NCBI RefSeq assembly: GCF_964204645.1
Contig: NC_134025.1
Span: 15,470,001-15,534,000 of the forward strand
From: Tubulanus polymorphus
Lineage: Eukaryota; Nemertea; Palaeonemertea; Tubulaniformes; Tubulanidae
DNA length: 64,000 bases
Direction of reading: 5' to 3'
Shown: in pieces, positions 1 to 11,245 of the stretch
Layout: each line of letters begins with the position of its first letter
Position numbering within the stretch: position 1 is the stretch's first letter
The notes under the pieces: generated by a model
Database searches by the model: none
Seen by the model: the letters and a program-made list of their open reading frames with translations, nothing else
Told to the model about the DNA's origin: nothing
Program-made: the position numbers and the translations under genes

Positions 1-414
1 GATAAACTGAATCAGCAACTAAACCTAAGTGAAAGTGAAAAGCTCAGCACCAAAGATATCGAAATAGCTCACCGTGTACCATCTAGACAGCAAAAATTTG
101 ACAAAAACAACAAGCCGTATCCGAACACAATTATAATGCGATTCTTCATTAGGAAAGTGCTTGACGGGATCATACAAAAACGGGCTAGGTTGAAAAACTC
201 TGGGATTACCATACGCGAGGATCTTTGCCCTGAAATCATTAAACTTGTGAATAGGGCAGTTAATTCAGGTCTCTACACCAAAGTCTGGACGATCAATGGT
301 AAAGTTTTTGGAAATAGTTGTCAGAGTGGAAAGAAACTTAATATGAAAATGTTTGAGCCTCTATGTCCCAAGCTACGAACATATCAACCTTTCTATACTA
401 TATCGTACGGCTAA
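1..414 (+). CDS. LINE ORF1, C-terminal fragment
   Basis: The frame is open from base 1 to the stop at 412-414, so the protein begins upstream of the window and only about 137 codons are visible. Legible landmarks are an IEIAHRVPSR-like stretch, then NTIIMRF, then KRARLKNSGITIREDLCP. This order (nucleic-acid-binding region, then a small C-terminal domain) is known from ORF1 proteins of L1-like and CR1-like LINEs, which bind the element RNA. It lies about 460 bp before ORF2 in the same orientation, the usual LINE layout. I infer ORF1p from that arrangement and from the motif order. It could also be another RNA-binding ORF1 type. Confidence 0.7.
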   Translation, partial: DKLNQQLNLSESEKLSTKDIEIAHRVPSRQQKFDKNNKPYPNTIIMRFFIRKVLDGIIQKRARLKNSGITIREDLCPEIIKLVNRAVNSGLYTKVWTINGKVFGNSCQSGKKLNMKMFEPLCPKLRTYQPFYTISYG

Positions 415-873
415 TACCTGCTCAACTCGACCATGCGAAAGCCTACTTATTACCTAGGAGATTTATACATGATTTGGATATATATTCATGTATATGCTCT
501 CCCAGCTCGATTTACTATTTTGTATTTACTACTTAGATTATGCTATATAAAAATTAATTATATCAGTTTTTGATAAATCTAATGGTTAAAATGCCTGACA
601 TTATACCTAGGCATTCTTTTTTATTTGTCTTTCTATGCCATTAGGTATTTAATTTAGTGGGGATATTCTCAATACATTAACTTGATCACTTGCCATCACT
701 CGTTGTGATGTCGCTTTAGTGTGAAAGGATATTGCAATTTATTCCTTTCCTTTTTCGGTATCCTTATATAAATACTATTATCATAATTATTTTATTCATT
801 TTTTTTTTCTTAATTATTCGTTTGTTTTTTTTTCATCTCAAACTTATCAAACTTATCAAATTTCTTTGAATAG
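415..873 (+). other. LINE inter-ORF spacer
   Basis: This AT-rich stretch between ORF1 and ORF2 has no long reading frame. A T-rich run occupies about 796-835. It is followed by a short direct repeat of AAACTTATC at about 840-856. It most likely belongs to the LINE itself, because ORFs of the same element flank it. Confidence 0.5.
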
Positions 874-3865
874 GGCCCATGTGTTGAGAATTTTTTCAAT
901 AGATTTAAAGATGATAATTACAATCTAAACAATATTCTAGATGATGAAGGATCTGCAATCTATAATTTTAGGTGTCCATATATTGAACCGGATAATTTTT
1001 CAGATTTAATTAACAGTGAAAAAAGCATACATAGTCTCCCAAGTAAAATTGATAATTTGAAAATGTTAATTGAAAACTTTAGGCATCAAAATATTGAACT
1101 ACATGTAATTATGCTCTGTGAAACATTCCTTACTGATCATAATGCTCAAACTTATATTTTACCAGGATACTCATTATTTGAGGTACACCGTAAAAACTTA
1201 TCTAGAGGGGGAGTTGCACTTTTTGTGAAAAATAGTTTATCATTCAGAACGCGGACCGACCTAAACTTTTATGAGGAAGGCAAATACGAATCTTGTTTCA
1301 TTGAGATCAGGAAGGGCAAATCCTTTCAAAACAATTTGATTATTGGTGAAGTCTATAGAGTACCTGGCACCCCTGTGAATGACTTTATTTCAAGCTATGA
1401 TAACTTACTTAAAACAATCAAAAAGGAAAAAAGTGACATTATTCTTGGAATGGATCAAAATATAGATTATATTAAGATTAATTCTCATAATAATACATCC
1501 AAATTTTTAGACTGTAACCTAAATAGCAATTTGTTTCCTTCAATCTTGAGACCAACTAGAATTACTCACTCAAGTACTACCCTGATTGATAATATCTATT
1601 TATCACCAAATCTCTGTTCACGGGCCACTAGTGCAATTTTGACCACTCATATTTCAGATCACTTACCTTGTATAGTATCAATAAGAGGAATTACCAAGTA
1701 TCGAGAAAGCACTGAAACCACCAAGCGTAACCTATCTTATTATAACTTTGCCCTTATCAATAGAAAATTACTAACAACTGACTGGACTGGCCTCGCTCAC
1801 ATGAATGCCAATGAAAGTTATTCTTATTTTATCAATAAACTCAGTAATATAGTGGATGATGTAGCGCCTGTAATGAAAGTTAAAGCTAGAAATCACATTA
1901 GAGAAGAATGGATGATGCCAGCCATTTTAAAATCGTCATGGAAATGTGATAACTTATATAAGAATTGTTTTCACCTAAATAAAAATGACCAGAAATATAA
2001 GGAATATGTCCTATATAGAAACAATCTGAACTATATCAAAAGATGACAAAAACTTGATTACTATTCAAACAAATTAACCATGTTTAAAAATAATTCTAAA
2101 AAGCTCTGGCAATTTATGAAAACAGCCATTGGGAAAAATCGAGATAAAACTTCAGTGACAACTAATAGCTTTATAATTAACGGCAAAGTAACATCTGATC
2201 CAATGATGATCTCAAATGGCTTCAATGATTATTTCTGTACTATTGGAGAAAGATTTGCAAATGAGATTCCGAAATCGAACAGAGACTTTACTAGTTATTT
2301 AGCAAACCAAAACCTTAATTCAATGTTTCTTAGCCCTACAAATGAACAGGAAATTGATTTACTAATCAAATCTCTGCCCAACAAACTCAGTTCTGGTCAA
2401 GATAATATTAATAATTTAATAGGTAAAAAAGTAAAGCAAAATATTCTCAAACCATTAACCCTAATAATGAATAAATCTCTCGAGGAAGGAATTTTCCCTG
2501 ATGATATGAAAATAGCGAAGGTTATCCCTATATTTAAAAACAACGACAAAGATCTTTTTTCTAATTACAGACCAATTTCGCTGCTGCCAGTTTTCTCCAA
2601 AATCCTCGAGAAACTCGTACATTCTAGGCTTTATTCTATTTTAGTCATGAATAATATAATCTATACGAGCCAGTATGGGTTTAGACCAAATCACTCAACG
2701 GGCCACGCTATAAATGAATTTTTAGGCGCCATACTAAATAACATTGAAAATAAAAAAACATCTCTCGCATTCTTTTTAGATTTGTCAAAAGCTTTTGATT
2801 CCCTTGATGTTAGTCACCTACTCTTTAAGCTTTCCCATTATGGAATCAGGGGTCACTGCTATAAATGGTTTGAAAGTTATCATACAAACAGAAAAATGTA
2901 TGTTAATTATAAGCTGAATACAGATTCTCAAATAAAACCTATCAAATTTGGTGTCCCCCTAGGGATTGGTACTCGGTCCTTTGCTTTTTTTGATATATAT
3001 TAATGACCTTAATCATGACCTAAAAAGTTCCAAAACAATTCTTTTCGCAGATGATGCTAATATTCTTTTTGAAATTGATAAAATTGATTCAATCCAAAAA
3101 GTCATTGAGGAAGATATCAAGATTTTAATTGACTGGTTCCGTGCAAATTTATTAACGCTAAACTTACCAAAAACTCATGCAATCCTTTTCTCGAAAAAAA
3201 AACTTGAAGACATCCACTTAAGATTTGGTCCAGTGACTATAACACCCACTAAATCATGCAAATTCCTAGGATTAACAATTGAAGACCAACTCAACTGGGA
3301 TTCACACTTGAAACAGCTTGTCTCTAAAATTAACAAAAACATATTTCTTCTCCGTAGTGTAAAAAATTTTCTCCTACCATGGGCTAAACGTCTACTCTAT
3401 CATAGCTATGTACATTCCCACCTTACCTATGCATTAGTAGCCTGGGGCCCAATGCTATCTAAATCCCAAGTAAACACTTTATTCAAACTACAGAAAAAGG
3501 CCATCAGATACATTGATAATTCATCATTTAACGCCCATACTAGTCCTCTTTTCAAAAAGTATAAAATCCTCAAATTTGAAGACCTTGTCGAATTAGAACT
3601 GATTAAATTTGGCTATCAATACGTAAATAAAATCCTTCCACATCCAATTCTCAAGCTATTCAATCCAAATTCTTTACACCATACATACAATACCAGAAGA
3701 AAAAACCTACCCAGAATCCAATATCATCGTACTCAAATTTTCAACAAATCGCTTTTTGCTCAAGTCCCCATCATCTGGCAAAACCTACCAATCAAGTTGA
3801 GAAATGCTAAAAGCCTATCATCTCTTGTATCTGATTTCAAGAATCTGAAGCTGAATAGTTATTAA
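874..3865 (+). pseudogene. LINE ORF2: endonuclease plus reverse transcriptase (CR1/Jockey group), broken
   Basis: The frame is open from 874 without an obvious ATG. The apurinic-endonuclease-like domain spans about 1000-1690, with MLCETFL, a degenerate GMDQNIDYIK in place of the usual GDFNIDLL, and SDHLPC. An in-frame TGA at 2044-2046 interrupts the linker and would fit a CGA-to-TGA change. Reverse transcriptase follows at about 2470-3330: NYRPISLLPVFSKILEKL, SQYGFRPNHST, FFLDLSKAFDSLD, GVPLG. A frameshift near 2963-2970 moves the frame, which continues as VLGPLLFLIYINDL and FADD (3044-3055). The C-terminal thumb region reads to 3865 and includes a YNTRRKNLP motif. There is no RNase H domain. 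The known role is target-primed reverse transcription of the element RNA. This copy cannot encode an intact enzyme. Confidence 0.9.
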
Positions 3866-4325
3866 TGAGCTAATCCATAAATATTGTACTGTGATTCTCC
3901 TTGTCTATTACTAATATATTAGTACATTTACTATTATTATTACTTATTATTATTGTTACCATTGCCTTTATTGCTATTAATGTTTATCTGTCTTTTTTTT
4001 TTACATTATTATTATTATCATTATTATTATTATTATTACTATTATTATTATTATTATTATTATTATCATTAAGTATCATAATCCTTCTTATTATTATGAA
4101 TATGGATGAATATTATAATGTTAACGATATTCATATATTATAAAGTAACATATATATCTATTTGTATTGCACCTTGCACATAATGCACGTGGACAGTGCC
4201 GTAGTGATTATAGGTACAGCCCTAGGCTCGCACTGTGTCCCTCATCTTATGTCTGTAAAAACTATGTTTAACTCCTATATTGTATCTTGCATGACATAAT
4301 GATGAAAAATAAATTATATATATAT
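3866..4325 (+). mobile_element. LINE 3' untranslated region and tail
   Basis: The sequence after the ORF2 stop is AT-rich. It contains the TTA/ATT microsatellite and ends in AAAAATAAATTATATATATA just before an unrelated repeat begins at 4326. A simple-repeat 3' tail is typical of CR1-related LINEs. No target-site duplication can be checked because the 5' end is outside the window. Confidence 0.6.
4003..4075. repeat. (ATT)n microsatellite
   Basis: A nearly pure run of TTA/ATT triplets with two C interruptions lies inside the 3' region of the LINE. It is embedded in a longer T-rich imperfect tract from about 3918 to 4100. The leucine-rich reading frame across it is an artefact of the repeat. 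Confidence 0.9.
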
Positions 4326-4561
4326 ACACTGCCAGTTTCCTGGAAAACTTAAATTAGGCCACATTGACAAGGCATGTTTTCAAACGATGCACACTTGAAT
4401 TCAAACATATATAATACGTAGCTCATACATAGACAGTGGGTCGGCCGTTTTTATCAAAAATAAAATTTATTACAATGAATCCCGGATAAAAGTTTTCACT
4501 CGGTACCGTTGAAGTCGGGTCGGTCGGGTTACGGCAAACAGACCATTAATATGGGCTGGCC
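4326..4561 (+). mobile_element. GGCCATCCC-TIR element, right half
   Basis: This matches the right part of the elements at 22822-23281 and 36525-37086: CCAGTTTCCTGGAAAACTT, then GACAGTGGGTCGGCC, then the right terminus (GGCAAACAGACC ... GGCTGGCC). The left terminus is missing; the match starts exactly where the LINE tail ends. Family A sequence continues directly to the right, as it does after the 36.5 kb copy, so the two modules were mobilised together or one was inserted in an ancestor of the other. Confidence 0.7.
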
Positions 4562-5441
4562 TAAAATTCATATGATGTCACATATCAGAGGGTGGCTGAA
4601 TATTGGGTCATGGAAACCTCTTCCAATATTGGCCGCGGTAGTTAAAATACCGGTACAGAAGAAATCGGTTATTAGATCTTTTTAAATCCTGGAATTTACG
4701 ACTACAATATTCAGACCTCGACCTATACGTTTGGTTTGCTGCTTAATATTTTCAGGTCACAAGAAATTACAATTTATTACAAATTCTATCAAACAGAAAA
4801 CACAGTGCTCATCTTCTGCTACGATTATTCAGCCTATTTTCATGTCAAACGTGCACGCATTACAGCATCACCTTGAGTAGTGTACTGTACGAGCTTGTGT
4901 GTGTGTCGTGTAGCACTCTGCGCGCACAGGTGGAGGCCTCGTGTAAGTGAACGTTCGCTTACACTTCAATGTCAATCAAAACATACACCGGGTATTAAAA
5001 TGAAACAATACCTATGGCGGATGTGTGAAATAATTACATCCTCACCAGCAATGAGCATTTAAAATTCGCATGTATACGGCACCTAGTCCAATGAAACGTA
5101 CGGCATTCTATGGCTTTCCCATAATTATTTTAGTAGCGCCGGAATTCCCCGTATATCCCAAAAACAGCCAATCCCATTCGCTCGTAGAGACGACGCCCCC
5201 CAAGTGAGGTCATTGCAATTTTATACGCGAGAGCTAAGAATTTTCCCGCAAAAAACAGTTTTTCGTAGAATTTTAACTCAGTTGACCATGTACATCGACG
5301 GAGGTTCGCCATGTCTTTAATCGCATCGATTACAGTCGTTTAAGCCGACACCAATGAAACAAATGCTCACATAAAAAACGTACCGCGATTTTACATGAAT
5401 TGGCTCAATGCCAACCGCATATCGCTGACAAAGGTAAACCA
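4562..5441 (+). repeat. Family A repeat, copy 1
   Basis: This is a dispersed repeat of about 880 bp, collinear with 37087-37962. It contains TATTTTCAGGTCACAAGAAA, a GTGTGTGTGTCGTG stretch, a CCAAT motif (about 5167-5171), a TTTTATACGCG TATA-like site (about 5219-5229), then the first-exon-like ORF. In this copy one extra base after the ATG (ATGTACATCG for ATGTCATCG) shifts the frame, so the ORF is dead. Similarity to the other copies stops at AAAGGTAAACCAA. Confidence 0.8.
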
Positions 5442-6195
5442 ATAAAATGTGTAAAAAGTGTTGATTTCGGCAATCAGCCATCTTGATTTTGACTAGGTCA
5501 GTTTTTGGGTACAAGATCACTGACGGGGCGTTATTCCTGTTATATATGGGCACTGTTTTGCCCATAGTAATTTGCTCTGATTAGAATCCCACATTAACCT
5601 CATGACTCAAAAAATCTGTAGAGAAAATACAACAGAGAGAAAAGAACAGTTTTCAAACTCAGGCCTGCAAGCACTAGCACAGTGACACTGCTAGACCACC
5701 GAGACAGCAAAATACAGTTGAAATGGTTTTACCTACACATAGCCCTTCATCTAACCTTAGCCCAAACCCTTTGGACGATATAGATCTTTATTAAATGCAT
5801 AATGATTAAATGCATGATTTTATCTCATTTGAAAATGAAATAAAATTTTGAATAAAGTGAATTTGATGCGATTGATGCGTCGATTGATATGTCGATTGAC
5901 GCGTCAAAAATGCTATTTTACTTTTGACAGTATTTCCATGCCGAAGAAAATCACTCATGATTGTTAAGGTGAGACAAAAAAAATAAACATTAATATTGGC
6001 TTCGTCAAAGGACTAAGGGTGTTTAATCTTCATTGTTGATGCTTATACATATTTCTTGAATTAGGTTTGAAACGATGGTGCTTCTTGCCATCTGTCAATA
6101 ATGGAGCTTTGGCCCCATGAGTAAGTTTTGTATTTAATTTTTTATTTGGAATTAGACTTTCCAGATATTTTTATATCCTGACGAGCTAAAAGGGG
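5442..6195. other. Unassigned intergenic or repeat sequence
   Basis: I see no coding potential or clear repeat here. The first 120 bases, rich in short inverted motifs (GGGCACTGTTTTGCCC at about 5547-5562), may be the remnant of another element. A short GATTGATGCGTCGATTGA-type direct repetition lies at about 5868-5905. Confidence 0.4.
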
Positions 6196-6438
6196 GGTAT
6201 TCTTGTTCCACTTTCAAAACCTGAGAAGAAGAAAGGTCCGCGTAGCAATCTCTGTCCCGTCATACTCCTGAGCACTATAAGGAAGATCTTCGCGAAACGA
6301 ACCCATCAGCAAATAGATGACAATATCCCCCTCAGACAAGTTGCATACAAAAGAGGTTGCAATACTACAAAACTCATATATGCAGTACAAGTCCTAGCAG
6401 AGAAGGCTATTATCAGAGGAAAGGCCGGTTTCCATTAA
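6196..6438 (+). pseudogene. LINE reverse transcriptase, N-terminal half
   Basis: In one open frame this reads GILVPLSKPEKKKGPRSNLCPV, ILLSTIRKIFAKR, a VAYKRGCNTTKLIYAVQVLAEKA stretch, then a stop at 6436-6438. This is the first part of a non-LTR reverse transcriptase palm/fingers (the 'lRPI.LLs..rKi..k' and 'Q.ayr.grsTt' blocks). The palm continues only after 1 kb of unrelated sequence, at 7456, where the expected next motif LDMSRAFDTVDR appears. I infer that one ancestral reverse transcriptase was split by later insertion. The clade is not determined. Confidence 0.75.
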
Positions 6439-7440
6439 CCATTATATTAGGCCTCAAAATGTGATTTAGTATTTTATTATTTCAAAATTAGTTATATTTT
6501 ATTCCTCAAATATCAACAATTATTATTTCAGAAGGGTCATTTATTATTCACACCTTAGACCATCATTTTACGTTTTATACATTTTTAATAATCGTTACCA
6601 AGTATAGACAGTGTCAACCTGTTTGAGAATTAAGCCATTGTTTCTAACTTTTCAGACTGGACGCACTGTCTCCAGTCCCCTTTAATTAGTAATATCATGT
6701 TATTCAACTAATTGTTAGTATCTCACAGGTCTATCAGCTTTGTTTGCACCTGTTGAGCATACTCAATCTGTTTCTGCCTAGACGGTTACTATGTACAATT
6801 AGCAGATCAATCTATTCTTTTGAGAAGTTGGACTTAGTTTTGACCAATCAACAAGTTTTGTTTGTTTGTTGACCCGCCCCTTGGTGATGGGCCAGCTGAG
6901 TATCTTGAGAAGGAAAATCAAACATTCTGACTCAGGACGTCATCAAATAAACAACTCTCTACGTCAAAACTATATTTGTATTTAACTGATCTTTTTAAGT
7001 TGAACTGTCTCGTAATTTTATACTTAGGCCTAATGCTTAATGATCTTGAATCTTAGCGGTTACCTTTATATCTATTATTCAAAACTATTACGTATATATA
7101 TATATATATATCTAAAATTAAGTGTACTAAATATCTAATTAAATATGAGTTGAGATCACCTATATTTGGTTCCAATATTATTTGTATTCAAGTTATAATC
7201 TCTCTCTATCATTTTGGAAATCATGCTGATATTATAATAATTGTTTGTTACCTATTTTATTCATAATATTATGACATTAAAAGATTCTGACTCAGGACGT
7301 CATCAAATAAACATTTCTCTACGTCAAAACTATATTTGTATTTAACTCATCTTTTTAAGGTTCTACCATCGATAGTTCCCCACTCCATTAACGGCATAAA
7401 CCTCATTAATAAGGCCATCGCCTCAAACTCATGTAGTGTC
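6439..7440. mobile_element. Insertion splitting the LINE reverse transcriptase, with 75-bp direct repeats
   Basis: About 1 kb of AT-rich sequence separates the two halves of the reverse transcriptase. A 75-bp segment beginning GATTCTGACTCAGGACGTCA occurs at about 6927-7000 and again at about 7284-7360, nearly identical, with 360 bp between, including a (TA)n run at 7092-7112. An AATAAA lies in each direct copy. This could be an LTR-like remnant, a local duplication or two copies of a short repeat. I see no open frame longer than noise. Confidence 0.5.
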
Positions 7441-7455
7441 ATAGTACTTCTAGTA

Positions 7456-7896
7456 GTTGGATATGTCCCGTGCTTTTGACACAGTGGATAGAGGAAGACC
7501 TAACAAAGATCCTAGACGAGGATTTACTACATATTCTCACCCTGCTACTGGAAGACATCAGGTTGAAAGTCCGAATTGCCAAAAAAAAAACTGGTGAATT
7601 CTTTGCGACAAATGTTGGTATACCACAAGGTGACCGTCTCAGTCCAATTCTCTTCACTCTGTACCTTGCTAAACCTCTTTCGAACTACATGACCATTCCT
7701 ATACCGGACCATATCTGACTAATGAGACACGACTAATACCAGAGATTAGAGTTCATAAATACTGCAAACCTCCAGCTGAACCTCCCATAGAAATTGACCA
7801 ACAGTACGCAGACGACACAGGCTGGATCACAACATCACAAAACCGAACTGACGCCATCAAAATTTTAGAATTATTCTTGAAATCTAGGCTTAACAC
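7456..7896 (+). pseudogene. LINE reverse transcriptase, catalytic half
   Basis: LDMSRAFDTVDR at about 7457-7492 carries the first catalytic Asp. After a frameshift come EDLLHILTLLLEDIRLKVRI, NVGIPQGDRLSPILFTLYLA (7611-7670), a second shift, then DQQYADDTGWI with the YADD catalytic box at 7805-7816. The frame runs on through IKILELFLKSRLNTNF until it merges with the antisense end of a TIR element. The order matches that of non-LTR reverse transcriptases. At least two frameshifts make it a pseudogene. It completes the fragment at 6196-6438. Confidence 0.8.
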
Positions 7897-8067
7897 AAAT
7901 TTCCCGTGCACAACGCAGATATGTGATATTGTTTCCATGTAAGAAAAAGTGATAAATTTGTTTTTTTTTGCCCAAAAATTTTGCAAAAAAATTTCTACCT
8001 ACCTACCGACTCATCCTGAAAACTTAAGTCGGTGTTACAGCAAACAGACAATTATTTTATGATGGCC
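7855..8067 (-). mobile_element. GGCCATCCC-TIR element, left end only, inverted
   Basis: Read on the minus strand, the terminus at 8067 begins GGGCCATCATAAAATAATTG, followed by CTGTTTGCTGTAACACCGAC and the TAGGTAGGTAGAAA motif, matching the left end of the copy at 36525. The match extends past 7897 into the LINE reverse transcriptase (to about 7855), because the 36.5 kb copy carries the same LINE piece. Family A follows directly at 8068. Confidence 0.65.
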
Positions 8068-8704
8068 CAAAACGTAATGTCAAACGTGCACGCACCAGCA
8101 AGCAACGTTACAGTATCACTAGCTATATAGTAGTGTATACTGTACAAGTGTGTGTGTGTGTGTAACAGTCTAATGCACTCCACTGGCACGTGGAGGCCTT
8201 ATCTGTAAGTGAATGTTCTCTTACACTTCAATGACAATCAAAACAATCACCGGGGATTAAAGTGAAACAATACCTATGGCGGATATGTAAAATAATTATA
8301 TTCTCACCAGCAATGAGCATTTGGAAATCGCTCGTTGACGGCACCTAGTCCAATCAAACGTTTGCCATGTATAGCTTTCCCATGGTTATTTTAGTAGCGC
8401 AGGAATTCCCCGTATATCCCAGAAACAGCCAATCACATTCGTTCGTAGAGACGATGCCCCCAATCAAGGTCATTGCAATTTTATACGCAAGAGCTAAGAA
8501 TTTTCCCGCCAAATGCAGTTTTTCGTAGAATTTTAACTAATTTGACCTTGTCATCAACTGAGGTTTGCCATGTCTCCAATCAAATCGATTATACGTCTTT
8601 TAGGCCGAGAACCAATAAAAAATATGCTCACATAAAAAAAATGTACCGCTATTTGACATGAATTGGCTCACTGCCAACTTCATTACGCTGATAAAGGTAA
8701 ACCA
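8068..8704 (+). repeat. Family A repeat, copy 2
   Basis: This copy lacks the first 270 bp of family A and begins at ATGTCAAACGTGCACGCACC. It keeps the (GT)n stretch (8149-8163), CCAAT (8429-8433), the TTTTATACGC site (8480-8489) and the exon-like ORF. The start codon is TTG instead of ATG and the frame breaks at an A-run, so the ORF is not translatable. It ends at AAAGGTAAACC like the other copies. Confidence 0.8.
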
Positions 8705-9236
8705 AAAAAGGCAAACAACAGGTATTATAATCAGAAGAAGGCACAATTAAATTGAATATGAAGGAATATTTTGTAGCATGATACTAATAAAGGCAACATA
8801 AAGCAAATCTTGTAGAAAGGCAGCCTAAGATGAGTTTTTACTTCTCTTTGCGTTGTTGACATATCTCTTTTATGTTGATGTTGATTATGAAATTTCAAAA
8901 TTTTCGGGGGGAAGGCCCCAGACCCCCCTTTATCTGATTCGCGACTACATCGCTCGCTGGAGCTACAAGAAAGGCATGTTTTTGATTTTCGATAGAAGAG
9001 TTACTCGTACAAGCATTCGGTTTTGCATGAGTGTTTTCGATTGCATGAAACAGGTTCGCACGCTCGAACAGTAACTGCAAGTGTGAAAGCCTCAATCGCT
9101 CGAGAGCGAGCGGGCAAAGAACTCTCTCAAAGCTCAACTGTGCGAAGTGGAGAGTCTACGTAGAAGATTCATGACACCAATGAAAAACACTAACTAAAAT
9201 ATTGTAACATACATTAGTGTAGACCGGCAAACAAAA
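8705..9236. other. Unassigned sequence before the DIRS element
   Basis: No gene is supported. A GGGGGGAAGGCCCCAGACC stretch near 8906-8924 and open frames on both strands look like the eroded edge of a transposon ORF, but I cannot identify a family. The sequence changes abruptly into the DIRS left end near 9237. Confidence 0.35.
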
Positions 9237-9262
9237 ATTACAATTCTTGGAACTAAAATTTG

Positions 9263-9391
9263 TATTTCCGAGTAGTACTTACCCTTTCCTATGGTTTTTG
9301 CCTATATTTTCTAAATTTGGATTGATCGCCAATGGTTTTTCTATACGACCCGGCCCTGCGGTATTGCATTTAGCCATCCGCCATCTTTTTA
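9263..9391 (+). repeat. DIRS inverted terminal repeat, left
   Basis: Starts TATTTCCGAGTAGTACTTAC and includes CCTATGGTTTTTGCC, GATTGATCGCCAATGG and ACGACCCGGCCCTGCGG. It is the reverse complement of 14770-14905 over about 120 bp at high identity. The outermost 25 bases differ between the two ends (GAGTAGTACTTACC versus GTCGAGTACTGTACC), as is known for DIRS ends. Confidence 0.9.
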
Positions 9392-9445
9392 CGTTATAGC
9401 AGACCAAAAAAAAACAGCTATGCGGGGAAGGTGGGCGGGATTCTC

Positions 9446-9542
9446 ACCATAGGAAAGGGTAAGTACTACTCGGAAATACAAATTTTAGTTCCAAAAATTG
9501 TAATATTTCCGTCGAGTACTGTACCCTTTCCTATGGTTTTTG
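9446..9542 (+). repeat. DIRS internal complementary region
   Basis: Two abutting halves. 9446-9504 is the reverse complement of the left end (about 9237-9290). 9503-9542 repeats the terminal sequence of the right end (TATTTCCGTCGAGTACTGTA). In DIRS-1 such a region templates the junction when the linear copy is closed into a circle. It sits just downstream of the recombinase frame, its known location. Confidence 0.85.
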
Positions 9543-9750
9543 CTAAACTAGCCTAGCACAAGGATGGTGGGAAAGGTAGATAGAAAAACCACCGCTCAAA
9601 CGCAAGGTAAGAGGGAAAAAGAGAGCACTTACCCAAGCACGGAATGGAGCACTGTAGCACAGGGAAGACCGGTTGGCCACAGTGAGTCCGTCCAGCTCAG
9701 GGGCCCCCCCAGAATTTTGCGAAATTAATACTTGCAGATATGAGCCCAAA

Positions 9751-11245
9751 CTATGTACAAGGATACACCCCTGTGATCCTGATAATGATAACCACTCCCT
9801 CCGAGGAAAGATTCTCCTTCAATAAAATGTCCTTGATCAGTGAAGAGACCCATCGGGCCACTGTGTCCCGCGAAATATCACCCTTTAGGTGATCCAGCAG
9901 CGGAATAAATAACCGCTCCCTTGAACCCCTCCGTGAAGCAGAGCGATCTAAATAGAAACACAACGCCCGCACAGGACATAAAGTCCTGTCCGGGATGCCC
10001 GGTTCCACTCGATGTTTTAGGGCTTCAATTCGCCATTGACGCCCAACCGAGCCTGGTCGTTGGTAAAAATTCCAAAGCAGGCCGCAGCGAAACAAATTCC
10101 TTTGCTGGCCCAAAGACAATATGACCTTGTCGGACTGAAAGCGCATGAATCTCAGAGCCTCCATTAACTTCTTCAAAATTACAGACAGTTCCCATGGTGG
10201 AACTGTCCTTGGTACCCGAGGCCGGGAAATAGAAAACCCTGCAACCAGCTGCGATATCCGATGATCCCCTGCTACATTTGGCCATCCAGAAGCACGCAAT
10301 GTATGAGAAATCGCGGAGCGGTAACCTTTAATAGTTATGACCTGCAAACCTTTTACTACAAATAGGTGCAGTAAAAAATCTGCCAATTGAGCTACAGAGG
10401 GTGAGCATGTATCAATTTCCCCTGCAGCACACCAATCCGCAAAATGAGTCCATTTGGCATCGTAAATGGTACTTGTTGATGGCCGCTTAGATCCTGCGAT
10501 AAAGGAGGCAGCCTGTTCTGAAAAGCCTGAAGCTGACAAGGATCGCTGGACAATGGCCAGGCGAGCAGATTTAACCACTGGCTGTTTGGATGATGCCGAA
10601 AGTTCCCCTGAGACAGAAGGGAGGGGAAATTCGGAAGAATCCTGGGGTTGTCGCACAGTGAAGAGAAGTGGTAGGAACCATTTCTGAGCCGGCCAACATG
10701 GTGCTACCAGAACTATGTTGCAATTGACTGATCTCTCTATTTGATCCAGTAAGCGTGGCAGGACTGGTGTGGGCGGGAACGCATACGCATGCATCCCCGA
10801 CCAGTCCAGAGAGAAGGCATCGACCCCCCACGCTTCCGCGTCTGGAAACGGGGACACAAACAGAGGACACCTCCGATTGAACCGGGTGGCAAACAGATCC
10901 AGCAGCGGATTGCCAAACATGCCCCGAACCCGATCGGCTACTTCTTGGTGGAGAACCCATTCTGTCGCAATAGCCTGACCTCGACGAGACAGAGCATCGG
11001 CCATCACGTTCCTTTTCCCTGCTAAATGTGCCACAGTCAGGGACACGTCCTTTGTCTGGCACCAAAGAAGAATTTTGGTCGACAGACCTGTGAGGGTTTC
11101 TGAGTGAGTGCCCCCTTGGTTCTGAAGGTAAGCCCTCACTGTTGAATTGTCTGTGGCTAACCAAACGTGGTGGCCCTCCACTCTCCTGTGAAAGAACTTC
11201 AGGGCCTTCCACACGGCCAGCATTTCCAGGAAATTTATGCGGTTG
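9751..11245 (-). pseudogene. DIRS RNase H C-terminal part and tyrosine recombinase, broken
   Basis: Reading leftward from about 11245: RINFLEMLAVWKALKFF and ATDNSTVRAYLQNQGG (RNase H), VAHLAGKRNVMADALSRR, then the DIRS linker PLLDLFATRFNRR and VLVAPCWPAQKWF. The recombinase core follows: STIYDAKWTHFADWC, GYRSAISHTL, PPWELSVILKKLMEA. Then the frame is lost. The SEIHALS block lies in another frame (10285-10025), and the frame returns at HRVEPGIPDRTLCPVRAL and ISRDTVARWVSSLI. The region holding the first catalytic Arg appears deleted, and the protein stops before any HxxR or Tyr box. It therefore cannot recombine. Confidence 0.85.

Noticed and set aside
3901-4143. Leucine-rich 80-codon frame on + like a membrane protein
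   Set aside because: It is the translation of the ATT microsatellite in the LINE 3' region.
8853-9137. Overlapping frames on both strands near GGGGGGAAGGCCCC
   Set aside because: Low-complexity and probably an old transposon edge; no family could be named.
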